Positions 25,553 through 34,883 of a DNA stretch of 64,000 bases are shown piece by piece; the stretch's first letter is position 1, and every line of letters begins with the position of its first letter. Position numbers and translations under genes: made by a program. The stretch is from CBDAQA01 sp965247815 (GTDB lineage Bacteria; Planctomycetota; Phycisphaerae; Tepidisphaerales; Tepidisphaeraceae): contig CBDFHW010000015.1 of NCBI GenBank assembly GCA_965247815.1, forward strand, positions 1 through 64,000, in the 5' to 3' direction. The notes beneath the pieces were generated by a model. The model made no database searches. It worked only from the letters and a program-made list of their open reading frames with translations, and was not told the DNA's origin.

Positions 25553-27736
25553 ATGCCCAGTGTAATTTCCGCCCTCACCAAAGATGCTGCTGTCCAGTTG
25601 GAGCCGTCATTGGCGGCCGCCTCAAACCTTATCACCTCGATTGTTGAAGACACCGCCTACGTGGGCGAGGTCTACTCGCTGGGATATGAAGAGGCACTCG
25701 TTCAGATTCACGATTTTCACCGACAGAAGGTCGGCGGCATTCCAGCCCTGTCATTTCTCATCGCTACCCGTGTCCAGCCCGGCAAACAGATCGACGTACG
25801 TGAGGAGGATGGTTCGTTGGTTCTTTTGAGGGTGTTGGATAAATGCGATCTACCAGACGCCGCCGAGGCAACACGTGTTCGTGTCGAAACGGCGAAGCGG
25901 GTGTCAGGCGAGGTTGAACGTCACTGGGACAACAAGGACGTGATGGATGCGCAGACGGCGCAGTTGCTTGGCTATGCCGGTGTCAAATGCCGAGTGCTGG
26001 GGACATTTTACGTGAACGACTATGGAACTGAAGGCAAGCCTGACTACCGGCTGAAGTTCGGCTCGGACATCAGCAATTATTATCCCAATCGTGGGTTAAA
26101 GGTCTTCAAACCAAAAGCCACCGTGTTGGCGTCAATAATCAACTATCGTGATCCCCTTGCTCGTATCGACGGTCCAATGCCTGAAGTAGCTGTTGGTCAT
26201 GTGCGGTATGCGTCAACGAATCGCCCATTTCAGAAAGTGGGAGATGTTCCCGTTCTTGTCGCACCTACGGATTTGCTCGGCATGAAAACGGCCCTCTTTG
26301 GCATGACCCGTACGGGAAAATCCAACACCACGAAGATCATCTTGAAGTCGATATTTGCGTTGAGATGGCATGAGAAACACCCACGACGGATTGGGCAAGT
26401 TGTTTTTGATCCGAATGGCGAATATGCAAATGACAATACACAGGACAAAGGCGGCGGCACGAACCCGACAGCGATCAAGAATGTATGGATGTGTGGCCCC
26501 ACCGATCAACAACCATCGCTAAAAGATGATGTCATCACCTACGGGATTACGCCACACCCAGACGATCCTGACCGAAAGCTAATGCTCCTGAATTTCTATG
26601 AGGATCAGAATCTGCAAATCGGCAAGGAGATCATTGACAACGCCCTAGCTGACGTGAGCGGGAAATACATCGGAAATTTCCGAGACGTAACTTTTGTGCC
26701 ACCTGATCCAAAAGACATGGGTGAGGTATGCAGATATAAACGCAGGGTTCTCTGCTACCGATCGTTGTTATCAGTGGCCGGTCTCAAACCACCGGCATCT
26801 CTGAATCCTGATCGGAAGGGGTTGTTTGGAGTCAAATTTGTGGACGCATTGGAGTCCGGGCAGGGCAAGCACGCTGCCGACTACTCGAATGCTGCCCTGA
26901 CGCTCAAAAAGGACTCCATTTCTTGGGCTGAAATGGCACGTGTGTTCTCTGTGCTCAATACTTTTATCGAAGACGACAAATCAAGTTATCAATCGTTTAA
27001 CCGAGAATACCTGAAAGACCATGACGACAACTGGGAAGATGCTCTGCTGACGAAACTGCTAGGAATGTTCGGTTATTCCAATGGACCAAAATCTATTGGA
27101 ACGGTGAAAGAACAGCATACGAATTCCACCGGTACAGACTACGCCGACGATATTTACGAACATCTTGTTGAAGGCAGACTCGTCATCGTGGACCAATCGA
27201 GCGGTAACCCCATCCTGAACAAAGCATCAGCCGACCGAGTGATGCGCCGCATTTTCGAGGAGAATCAACGGAAATTTAGATTTGCAAAACTCCCGCCAGA
27301 TATCCTGATATATGTCGAGGAAGCTCAAAACGTTCTCCCGTCATCGAAGGAAGACGACCTCTTAGACATTTGGGTGCGCACTGCGAAAGAAGGGGCGAAA
27401 TATCATCTTGGTCTGGTCTATGCCACGCAGGAGGTCAGTTCGATTCAAAAGAACATCCTGCGTAACACATCGAACTGGTTCATTGGTCATTTGAACAACA
27501 CTGACGAGACAAGAGAGCTTCGCAAGTTTTATGACTTCTCCGATTTTGAGGGCAGTATCCTGCGTGCTCAGGACAAGGGCTTCATCAGAGTGAAGACGCT
27601 CTCGAATCCCTTTGTTGTCCCAGTACAAGTTGACCGATTCGCAATTGGAGCTTCCAAAGCACCAACAGACCCCGCTGCGGAGGTTGCGGCAAAGTCTGCC
27701 GTCAATACGAAGCCTATATCGGGGGACTTATTCTAA
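25553..27736 (+). CDS. herA: HerA-like hexameric DNA-translocating ATPase
   Basis: A 727-residue P-loop ATPase of the HerA/FtsK superfamily. An N-terminal HAS-barrel-like beta domain covers roughly residues 35-200. The Walker A motif is GMTRTGKSN (from residue 250), unusual in having MTRT instead of TGSG/KTGS. The Walker B is ILIYVEEAQN with Glu589-Glu590, followed by ATQEVSSIQKNILRNTSNW, the arginine-rich sensor region of HerA. HerA proteins form hexamers that feed DNA to the NurA nuclease, and the next gene here is NurA-like, overlapping by one base (TAATG). AAAGGA precedes the start codon. The trio with NurA and a methyltransferase suggests a defence rather than a general repair role. Confidence 0.88.
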   Translation: MPSVISALTKDAAVQLEPSLAAASNLITSIVEDTAYVGEVYSLGYEEALVQIHDFHRQKVGGIPALSFLIATRVQPGKQIDVREEDGSLVLLRVLDKCDLPDAAEATRVRVETAKRVSGEVERHWDNKDVMDAQTAQLLGYAGVKCRVLGTFYVNDYGTEGKPDYRLKFGSDISNYYPNRGLKVFKPKATVLASIINYRDPLARIDGPMPEVAVGHVRYASTNRPFQKVGDVPVLVAPTDLLGMKTALFGMTRTGKSNTTKIILKSIFALRWHEKHPRRIGQVVFDPNGEYANDNTQDKGGGTNPTAIKNVWMCGPTDQQPSLKDDVITYGITPHPDDPDRKLMLLNFYEDQNLQIGKEIIDNALADVSGKYIGNFRDVTFVPPDPKDMGEVCRYKRRVLCYRSLLSVAGLKPPASLNPDRKGLFGVKFVDALESGQGKHAADYSNAALTLKKDSISWAEMARVFSVLNTFIEDDKSSYQSFNREYLKDHDDNWEDALLTKLLGMFGYSNGPKSIGTVKEQHTNSTGTDYADDIYEHLVEGRLVIVDQSSGNPILNKASADRVMRRIFEENQRKFRFAKLPPDILIYVEEAQNVLPSSKEDDLLDIWVRTAKEGAKYHLGLVYATQEVSSIQKNILRNTSNWFIGHLNNTDETRELRKFYDFSDFEGSILRAQDKGFIRVKTLSNPFVVPVQVDRFAIGASKAPTDPAAEVAAKSAVNTKPISGDLF

Positions 27737-29085
27737 TGCCATATGAAGGTGAATACGCAGGCTACAGGTCTATCCGTCGATTGGTTGGCGCTGATGCTGT
27801 CCAGCAATTACTGAAGCGGGCTAAGCTCGCTCCATCCAATCCAGACCAGAATAACCCGAAGCCCCTGCCGGCCCCTGTGCCGTCAACCAAAGCTCCAGAT
27901 TTCGTTGTAGGAATCGACGGCAGTTACAACGAGGTTCCTGTCAAGAATGGATACCCCGGTGCCCACGTGGGCTACTGCACCGTCGCCAGCGTGCTGATTA
28001 ACTTGAAGTTAATCGACGAGTTGGATGAAGAGCGACCTGTCGATCCGGCTGTTTTCAGAAAAACAGAGGAGGCCGCCACGGTAGATGCTGCCCTGCCGGG
28101 CAGTAACGTCATCACCCGCAATCACACATCAGCACGTGATGCTTTCCGTGAGGCTGTTTTTGAAGTTCTGCATGACCGGCTTGTTGATGAAGAAGACCCC
28201 ACTCGGCTGTTGGACACATACGAGGCGCTGCTGGCCTACAAACCAAAAGACCGAGAACAACTCTGTCCCTATGACCATCTCGGCTGTGAGAAGCATCTGC
28301 CGATACCACCGGGCAACACAAACTGTCCCTGTGAAAAGGCAAATGCTATTTACTCAACCGATGCGCTTCGCATCCACGAGCGATTTTCCCACGATGGGAC
28401 TAATGGCGAAGCGTTTGGGCTGGTGTCCGAGGTCTGGGGAAAGGTGTTGCTAGTTCATCTCCTACGGTGTTTTGAGAGAAAAGATATGCTCCCTCAACTG
28501 GGGAGGCTTGCGTTTGTGATGGATGGCCCTCTCGGTGTCTTCGGGCCACCCGCATGGCTGAGTGCTGCAATCAGTAAGGAACTCAAGCGGATCAACGGAC
28601 TTTACCGAAGTAAGACAGGCACCGATCTTCTGATCCTCGGGATCGAGAAGACCGGTACGTTCGTAACCCATTTTGATGATATCGACCAAACAGAACAGGC
28701 AGGAGTGCCAAGGTTTGAGCCGGGTTCCTACCTAATGCTGACTGACAAATACATCAAAGGCCGCATTAGCCTGTCTGATTCCCAGAAGCGATATGGTATT
28801 GACACCTATTTCGGCAGAAAGTTCTTCTATAAAAGCAGCACTGGCGGTCGTATCGTTGCCAGTATCCCATTCCTCACTGATGCAGAAGACACGTTGGATA
28901 CCGATGACGTATCTCTGTACCCGCAGTTTAGCGCTGCGTGCGCACTCCTAAACAAACTCGCCTCCAATCGGTATCCCAATGCAGTAACCCCGCTGGTCTC
29001 AGCACATGCCGAAGCCGCCATTCCTCTTGAACTGGGCCAGAAGGTGCTACAGCAACTTGCCAAGGCACTCATGCGACGGGACTGA
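27736..29085 (+). CDS. nurA: NurA-like nuclease with a cysteine-rich insertion
   Basis: A 449-residue NurA-domain protein. The RNase H-like nuclease motifs are visible: VGIDGSY with Asp61 as first metal ligand and FVMDGPLGVFG with Asp263 as the second. NurA degrades DNA translocated by HerA, and the gene start overlaps the herA stop codon, implying translational coupling. Between the two aspartates is a cysteine-rich insertion (CPYDHLGC at 177-184 and CPC at 197-199) that may bind zinc; I do not know this from archaeal NurA. The later part (EKTGTFVTHFDDID; LTDKYIKGRI) fits the C-terminal portion of NurA. It is followed 5 bp later by the methyltransferase. Confidence 0.82.
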   Translation: MPYEGEYAGYRSIRRLVGADAVQQLLKRAKLAPSNPDQNNPKPLPAPVPSTKAPDFVVGIDGSYNEVPVKNGYPGAHVGYCTVASVLINLKLIDELDEERPVDPAVFRKTEEAATVDAALPGSNVITRNHTSARDAFREAVFEVLHDRLVDEEDPTRLLDTYEALLAYKPKDREQLCPYDHLGCEKHLPIPPGNTNCPCEKANAIYSTDALRIHERFSHDGTNGEAFGLVSEVWGKVLLVHLLRCFERKDMLPQLGRLAFVMDGPLGVFGPPAWLSAAISKELKRINGLYRSKTGTDLLILGIEKTGTFVTHFDDIDQTEQAGVPRFEPGSYLMLTDKYIKGRISLSDSQKRYGIDTYFGRKFFYKSSTGGRIVASIPFLTDAEDTLDTDDVSLYPQFSAACALLNKLASNRYPNAVTPLVSAHAEAAIPLELGQKVLQQLAKALMRRD

Positions 29086-29090
29086 AGCAT

Positions 29091-30203
29091 ATGGCCGACA
29101 GTTCAGGAAAATACGAAACTGCTGCAAGCCGGTGGGCTGGTGTCGGGCCATACTACGCCATGTTCCCAGCAGAATTTGCTGATCGAGTCGTGAAAAAGTA
29201 CACCGATGTAGGGGCATCTGTGCTTGACCCTTTTTCGGGGCGAGGCACCTCCATCTTCAGCGCTGCAACCAATGGTCGCACTGGCATGGGTGTGGAGTTG
29301 AACCCCGTGGGATGGGTGTACTCACAAGCCAAACTTCATCCTGCTAAACAACTTGATGTCATTGAACGGATTCGTGAGATAGGGAGGCTTGCTGATCGCC
29401 GCCGATCATTGCCCGATCTGCCAGTGTTCTTTTCATGGTGTTTCTCTCCACGTGTTCAGCAGTTTCTGTTCACTGCACGCAAGCATCTGGAGTGGCGTCG
29501 TAGCCCGGCCGACTGGACGCTGATGGCGTTGCTGCTCGTTAACATGCACGGCAAGAAAGATGCAGCGCTGTCGAACCAGATGAGACAAACAAAGTCGATG
29601 TCGCCGACTTATGCGGTGAACTGGTGGAAGGCCCATGATTCTCATCCACCCGACGTTGATCCAGTTGAGTTCATGGAGAAGCGGGTCAAGTGGAGATATG
29701 CCAAGGGTCAACCTGCGGGAAGCAACAGCTTTGTTTACCTCGGTGACTCTACGGTGCGTCTGCGTGATGTTGGCCGGCGTGCTGCCGAGTTGTCACTTCC
29801 ATCGCCGACGCTGTTGTTCACGTCGCCACCATACTGTGGGGTCACGAACTACCATTACGATCAATGGCTTCGTCTGTGGCTTCTGGGAGGGCTGCCAAAC
29901 GCATTGGCCGTATCAGGGCGGCATAAGGGGAAGTTCACGAATCAGGAAGCGTATAAGAAGCTTCTGTTCGATGTATTCAACCGTGCAGCACCGCTTCTCG
30001 ATAAAGAGGCGGTGGTATATGTTCGCACTGACCACCGGCAACTGACACTGAATTTGACGGTCGAAGTTCTGAAGGAAGTGTTTCCAAAGAAGCGGATGTT
30101 TCGACACGCACGTGCAATCAACAAGCCCACGCAGACCCACCTTTTCAAAAACAAGATAGAGAAGTCGGCCGAGGTCGATATTGTGTTGCTGCCCGCCGCA
30201 TAA
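29091..30203 (+). CDS. DNA methyltransferase (N4-cytosine/N6-adenine type) of the HerA-NurA operon
   Basis: A 370-residue amino-methyltransferase. Motif I for S-adenosylmethionine is DPFSGRGTS (from Asp46) and the catalytic motif is TSPPYCG (Thr244-Tyr248), the SPPY form usual in N4-cytosine and some N6-adenine enzymes. In common beta-type enzymes SPPY precedes DPFxGxGT; here the order is reversed with about 200 residues between, where the target-recognition region (including MHGKKDAALSNQMRQTKS) should lie. The gene is 5 bp after nurA, so it belongs to the same operon. It probably marks self DNA so that HerA-NurA acts on unmodified DNA, which is inference. Not homologous to HsdM at 36394. Confidence 0.85.
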   Translation: MADSSGKYETAASRWAGVGPYYAMFPAEFADRVVKKYTDVGASVLDPFSGRGTSIFSAATNGRTGMGVELNPVGWVYSQAKLHPAKQLDVIERIREIGRLADRRRSLPDLPVFFSWCFSPRVQQFLFTARKHLEWRRSPADWTLMALLLVNMHGKKDAALSNQMRQTKSMSPTYAVNWWKAHDSHPPDVDPVEFMEKRVKWRYAKGQPAGSNSFVYLGDSTVRLRDVGRRAAELSLPSPTLLFTSPPYCGVTNYHYDQWLRLWLLGGLPNALAVSGRHKGKFTNQEAYKKLLFDVFNRAAPLLDKEAVVYVRTDHRQLTLNLTVEVLKEVFPKKRMFRHARAINKPTQTHLFKNKIEKSAEVDIVLLPAA

Positions 30204-30543
30204 TCCCACGGCCACGCTATCAGTTAAGCATTCCGCCGTCTGGTGAGAAGCAGGTGGCGAAACGCCTCGGTTGTACCGTGAACCGCCAAAAGCATCCGTC
30301 CGAAGGGCGTGTGGAAGAATCACTGACTGGCTCCAACTCAATCCCGGTCTTTTTGCATGGACCATCTGCCCCAACGTGTCAGATTGCTTTGTGCGTGTGG
30401 CGGCCTCGGCATCTATGGAAAAAACGTGCTCTGCGGTAACATCCCTGTCGAACATGGGTTGGTGCAACCCCACGATCAAATCGTTGCTGCCGGCGTAGGC
30501 GGTCGGGCCGGGGGTGGCTGGCCTGTTTGAACCAGATAATTAC
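30204..30543. other. intergenic stretch between the HerA operon and the type I R-M operon
   Basis: Contains a diverged duplicate (about 30310-30440) of the segment following the D12 methyltransferase gene (24550-24670). In translation the minus strand of the first copy reads QSTVFP and GRWFVQKDGDG, and this copy reads QSTFFP and GRWSMQKDRD with stops, so it may be a decayed small gene. The promoter for hsdR should lie here, but none was identified by eye. Confidence 0.5.
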
Positions 30544-33336
30544 ATGCCCACGACTCCAGAACAAAAATCTCGCCGCAAGATCGACCGCATGCTGGAGCAG
30601 TGCGGTTGGATGGTTCAGGATTACGACGAGATGAACATCTCGGCCAGTCTGGGTGTCGCCATCCGTGAGTTCCCACTCGCCACCGGTTTCGCCGATTACA
30701 TGCTCTACGCTGGCGGCAAAGCCATCGGCATCGTCGAGGCGAAGCCCGAAGGTCACACCCTGACCGGGGTCGAAACGCAGTCAGCGAAATACACCACCGG
30801 GTTTCCTGCCCATCTGCCACGGTGGTCGTTGCCACTGCCGTTTGCGTACGAGTCCACCGGCGTTGTGACTCAGTTCACCAACGCCCTCGATCCTGACCCA
30901 CGCAGCAGAGAAGTTTTTGCTTTCCATCGTCCCGAGGAACTGATCCGTCTCGCTGAACTGGGTGTCGAGCAGTTTCGTGCCCACCTGCGTGCGATGCCAG
31001 CTTTGGACATCACGAAGTTGTGGGCGAAGCAGGTGACCGCCATCACCAACGTGGAAAAGTCTCTGGCTGAAAATCGGCCCCGTTCGCTGATCCAGATGGC
31101 GACGGGATCGGGTAAAAGCTTCACCGCCTGCAACATCAGCTACCGCCTCATCAAATTCGCCAAGGCGAAACGCATTCTGTTCCTCGTGGATCGAAACAAT
31201 CTCGGCAAGCAGACGCTCACCGAATTCCAGCAGTTTGCCAGCCCCTACAACGCCTACAAATTCGTCGAGGAGTTCGGTGTCCAGCATCTGAAGAAAAACA
31301 CGTTCGACCCCGCCGCCAAGGTCTGCATCACCACGATCCAGCGGCTCTACTCCATCCTGAAGGGCGAGGAGGAGTTCGATGAAGCCAACGAAGAAGGTAG
31401 CCTCTTTGAATCACCACCGGCCGAATCTCTGGTGAAGGAGCCGCTGCCAGTCATCTACAATCCCAAGATTCCACCTGAGTTTTTCGATTGCATCATCGTC
31501 GATGAATGTCATCGGTCGATCTATAACATCTGGCGTCAGGTGCTGGATTATTTCGATGGCTTCCTGATCGGTCTCACCGCCACACCCAGCGCTCAGACCA
31601 TCGGTTTCTTCGGCGGAAACCTCGTGATGGAGTACACCCACGAGCAGGCCGTGCTCGATGGCGTAAATGTCGGATACGACGTTTATCTCATTCAGACCGA
31701 GATCAGCGAGCGTGGGGCACGGCTCGCCAGCCAGCCGGGTTATCTGGTCCCCCGTCGTGATCGCAGCACCCGTCGCAAGCGCTACGCCACGCTGGATGAA
31801 GATGTGCTGTATGCCGGCAACCAGCTAGACCGGGATGTCGTTAACGAAAGCCAAATCAGGCTCGTGATCCGCACTTTCAGAGACAAGCTCCCTGAAATGT
31901 TCCCCGGTCGTACCGAAGTTCCGAAGACCCTTTTCTTCGCCAAGACCGATCTCCACGCTGACGATCTCACCAAAATCATTCGTGAAGAATTCGGCAAGGG
32001 AAATGAATTCTGCCAAAAGATCACCAGCAAAACCACCGGCAGAAAGCCTGAAGAACTGTTAGGTGAATTCCGCAACAGCTTCAACCCACGCATCGCCGTC
32101 ACGGTGGACATGATCGCAACCGGCACCGACGTGAAGCCGCTGGAGTGTCTCGTGTTCATGAGGAACATCAACTCGGCCGCCTACTTCGAGCAGATGAAGG
32201 GCCGTGGCTGCCGTGTCGTCAACAGTGACGTTCTCCAGAGCGTCACTCCAGACGCTAAGGTCAAAACCCATTTCGTGATCGTCGATGCCGTGGGCGTCAC
32301 GGAGAGCGAAAAGACCCTCAGTAAGCCATTGGACAAAAAGCCCAGTGTCCCTCTGAAAGCGATCCTGACCACCGTTGCCGCTGGTGCAGTCAGCAACGAG
32401 ATTGTCTCCACGCTGGCCGCCAAGCTCGCCCGGTTGGATCGTGAACTGGATGATGACCAGCGCCAGCAGATCGCCGCCGATGCCAATGGTCAAACGCCGG
32501 CTCAACTCGCCCAAAACCTGCTGGCGAGCATTGACCCCGATACCGTGATGCAGCAGGCGGTGGTGAAATTCAATCTGCCCCCCAACGTAGAACCCACCGA
32601 AGAACAACTCAACGTGGTGGAGACGGCGGCGATGACAGCGGCGCTCCAACCCTTCCACAACCCACGGCTCCGAAAAACCATCGAGATGGTCAAGGGGGTC
32701 GCCGAACAGGTCTTTGACGAGGTGAATCAGGACACCCTGCGGTCGGCCGGCTTCAGCGCCGCCGCCCGTGAAAAGGCTCAATCCGTCATCACCTCCTTCA
32801 AACGGTTCATCGAAGAGAACAAAGATGAGATCGAGGCGATCAAGGTGTTGTACAGCCAGCCATACCGGCTGGGCCTCCGCTATCGGCAGGTGAAGGAATT
32901 GGCGCAGAAGTTAGCCATCGCCCCCTTCTTCATTGACCCCAAAAGGCCCGAGTCGGTCATGCGTATCTGGAACGCCTTCGAGACTGTCGAACCGGAGAAG
33001 GTGAAGGGCCACTCTAAACATCTCGTGGACCTGATCTCGCTGGTTCGCCATGCCATCGGCAAGGAGACCCTGCTCGTTCCCGTTGAGGCGGTAGTCGAGC
33101 AACGCTATCAACACTGGCTCGCTGACAAGCAGGCGGCGGGCACCGTGTTCACCGCAGACCAGCGTAAATGGCTCGACGCCGTGAAAAGCCACATCGCCAC
33201 GAGCCTCGCCATCGAGCAGGATGATCTGGAAGAGATTCCCTTCAAGCAGTTCGGTGGGCTGGGGGCAGCGTTCCAACTTTTTGGTAAGACCCTTCCATCG
33301 CTGCTTACTGAGTTGAATGAAAGATTGACCGCATGA
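30544..33336 (+). CDS. hsdR: type I restriction enzyme R subunit (HsdR)
   Basis: About 930 residues. The N-terminal nuclease domain carries the PD-ExK pattern (Asp51 in FADYML; Glu65 and Lys67 in GIVEAKPEG). The SF2 motor follows with Walker A ATGSGKSF (Lys191), DECH box (Asp320-His323), TATPSAQ and a motif VI MKGRGCRVV. The C-terminal part from about 600 is the helical EcoEI_R_C-like region that contacts the methylase. It translocates DNA and cuts when the complex meets unmethylated sites. ATG 30544 (MPTTPEQKSRRK) is preferred to GTG 30514 because family members begin this way. It overlaps hsdS by four bases (ATGA). Confidence 0.93.
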   Translation: MPTTPEQKSRRKIDRMLEQCGWMVQDYDEMNISASLGVAIREFPLATGFADYMLYAGGKAIGIVEAKPEGHTLTGVETQSAKYTTGFPAHLPRWSLPLPFAYESTGVVTQFTNALDPDPRSREVFAFHRPEELIRLAELGVEQFRAHLRAMPALDITKLWAKQVTAITNVEKSLAENRPRSLIQMATGSGKSFTACNISYRLIKFAKAKRILFLVDRNNLGKQTLTEFQQFASPYNAYKFVEEFGVQHLKKNTFDPAAKVCITTIQRLYSILKGEEEFDEANEEGSLFESPPAESLVKEPLPVIYNPKIPPEFFDCIIVDECHRSIYNIWRQVLDYFDGFLIGLTATPSAQTIGFFGGNLVMEYTHEQAVLDGVNVGYDVYLIQTEISERGARLASQPGYLVPRRDRSTRRKRYATLDEDVLYAGNQLDRDVVNESQIRLVIRTFRDKLPEMFPGRTEVPKTLFFAKTDLHADDLTKIIREEFGKGNEFCQKITSKTTGRKPEELLGEFRNSFNPRIAVTVDMIATGTDVKPLECLVFMRNINSAAYFEQMKGRGCRVVNSDVLQSVTPDAKVKTHFVIVDAVGVTESEKTLSKPLDKKPSVPLKAILTTVAAGAVSNEIVSTLAAKLARLDRELDDDQRQQIAADANGQTPAQLAQNLLASIDPDTVMQQAVVKFNLPPNVEPTEEQLNVVETAAMTAALQPFHNPRLRKTIEMVKGVAEQVFDEVNQDTLRSAGFSAAAREKAQSVITSFKRFIEENKDEIEAIKVLYSQPYRLGLRYRQVKELAQKLAIAPFFIDPKRPESVMRIWNAFETVEPEKVKGHSKHLVDLISLVRHAIGKETLLVPVEAVVEQRYQHWLADKQAAGTVFTADQRKWLDAVKSHIATSLAIEQDDLEEIPFKQFGGLGAAFQLFGKTLPSLLTELNERLTA

Positions 33337-34850
33337 ACAGAGTGACGGATTTACCTCACGGATGGATCAAGACCACACTCGGTGATGCTGGAGAGTGGTA
33401 TGGCGGTGGCACACCAAGCAAGAGCGAATCGAAGTTCTGGTCCAATGGAAATATCCCTTGGATATCTCCAAAGGACATGAAGCGTTTCCGCCTCTCTGAT
33501 AGCGAAGATCACATTTCAACCTCTGCCCTCGAAGAAACAAACGTACGCCGTTTCCCAAAGGGCACCGTGCTGATGGTCATCCGGTCTGGCATTCTTTCAC
33601 GGACCTTCCCTGTAGCGATTGCTGATGAACCAGCAACAATGAATCAAGATATGAAGGGGGTCAAGCCGTCAAAGGACATTGATCCGTCATTCTTGGCTTA
33701 TCAGTTGCGTGCAAAGGAACATGAACTGTTGCGTCAGTGTTCTAAAAACGGAACTACGGTCGCCAGCATCGACACCTTGAGCTTGCGTTCCTTTCCAATT
33801 TGGCTTGCACCGCTGAGTGAGCAGCGTCGAATCGTTGGAAAAATCGAGAAATTGTTCGGCGATCTGGACGCCGGTGTAGCGGCTCTGGAGCGAGTGCGGG
33901 CCAATCTGAAGCGCTACCGTGCCGCCGTGTTAAATGCTGCTGTCACGGGCAAATTAACCGGCGAATGGCGAGCGAAGCGTCAGAACATGGAGCCGGCAAG
34001 AGATTTGTTGTTACGCATCTTGGATGAGCGACAACAACAATGGGAGTCCAGCGAAAGCTTCAGGTTCTCTGAGATGGGCAAAGCGCCTCCCAAAGAGTGG
34101 AAGCTTCGTTACGATGTCCCACGGAAAGTGACAGATGCGGGGCCAAAGGCGATACCGAGCAATTGGATATGGGCGACATTTGAGCAGGTCACTCATGAAA
34201 TTACCGTAGGCCATGTGGGGCCGATGAAGGATCGCTACGTCGATAAAGGTATCGCTTTTCTTAGGTCTCAAAACGTTCGTCCGCTTCGGTTTGATCCGCT
34301 TGGACTCCAACGTATTCCACTTGAATTCGATCTTGATCTCAAGAAATCTCGATTGTTTGGTGGTGAGTTGCTCGTTGTTAGATCAGGCGTGAATGTAGGC
34401 GATGCTTGCATCTTTCCCAAGTCAATGGCTCCAGCAAACTGTTCAGACCTTGTGATATCACGCCCAACCAGCTTGTTTCTGGCGAAATACGGCGCAATTT
34501 ACATTGCTTCACCATCGGGCCAAGCCGCTCTACATCTTCGACGCACCGGAAATGCTCAGCCCCATTTCAACATTGGTGCAATGGAGAAGACTCCGTTCCC
34601 GTTGCCACCCATTGAGGAACAGGAGCAGATCATCGCCGAAGTGGAGCGGCGACTCTCAGTCGTCGATGCAATTGAAGCCGATGTCAACCACGGTTTACAG
34701 AAAGCCGCCCGGCTGCGGCAGTCTATCCTGAAGCGTGCCTTCGAGGGCAAACTGGTGCCGCAACACGTGGGAGTTGTTGGCGTAGCCGAAACGATTCACG
34801 AGCGAAGGCCAGTTTTGTCGCAGAGGATCAAATCAAAAGTCAAAGTCTGA
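33333..34850 (+). CDS. hsdS: type I restriction-modification specificity subunit (HsdS)
   Basis: A 505-residue S subunit with two target-recognition domains, each opened by a typical phrase (LPHGWIKTTLGD near the start; IPSNWIWATFEQV near residue 275) and each followed by a conserved coiled-coil spacer (LSEQRRIVGKIEKLFGDLDAG; IEEQEQIIAEVERRLSVVDAI). The two spacers keep the half-sites at fixed distance. The recognition sequence cannot be deduced. It starts inside the last codons of hsdR. The length is within the upper range of the family. Confidence 0.93.
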   Translation: MNRVTDLPHGWIKTTLGDAGEWYGGGTPSKSESKFWSNGNIPWISPKDMKRFRLSDSEDHISTSALEETNVRRFPKGTVLMVIRSGILSRTFPVAIADEPATMNQDMKGVKPSKDIDPSFLAYQLRAKEHELLRQCSKNGTTVASIDTLSLRSFPIWLAPLSEQRRIVGKIEKLFGDLDAGVAALERVRANLKRYRAAVLNAAVTGKLTGEWRAKRQNMEPARDLLLRILDERQQQWESSESFRFSEMGKAPPKEWKLRYDVPRKVTDAGPKAIPSNWIWATFEQVTHEITVGHVGPMKDRYVDKGIAFLRSQNVRPLRFDPLGLQRIPLEFDLDLKKSRLFGGELLVVRSGVNVGDACIFPKSMAPANCSDLVISRPTSLFLAKYGAIYIASPSGQAALHLRRTGNAQPHFNIGAMEKTPFPLPPIEEQEQIIAEVERRLSVVDAIEADVNHGLQKAARLRQSILKRAFEGKLVPQHVGVVGVAETIHERRPVLSQRIKSKVKV

Positions 34851-34883
34851 TAGGCGGGGCTTGCCCTAACTGGGAAGGTATGG

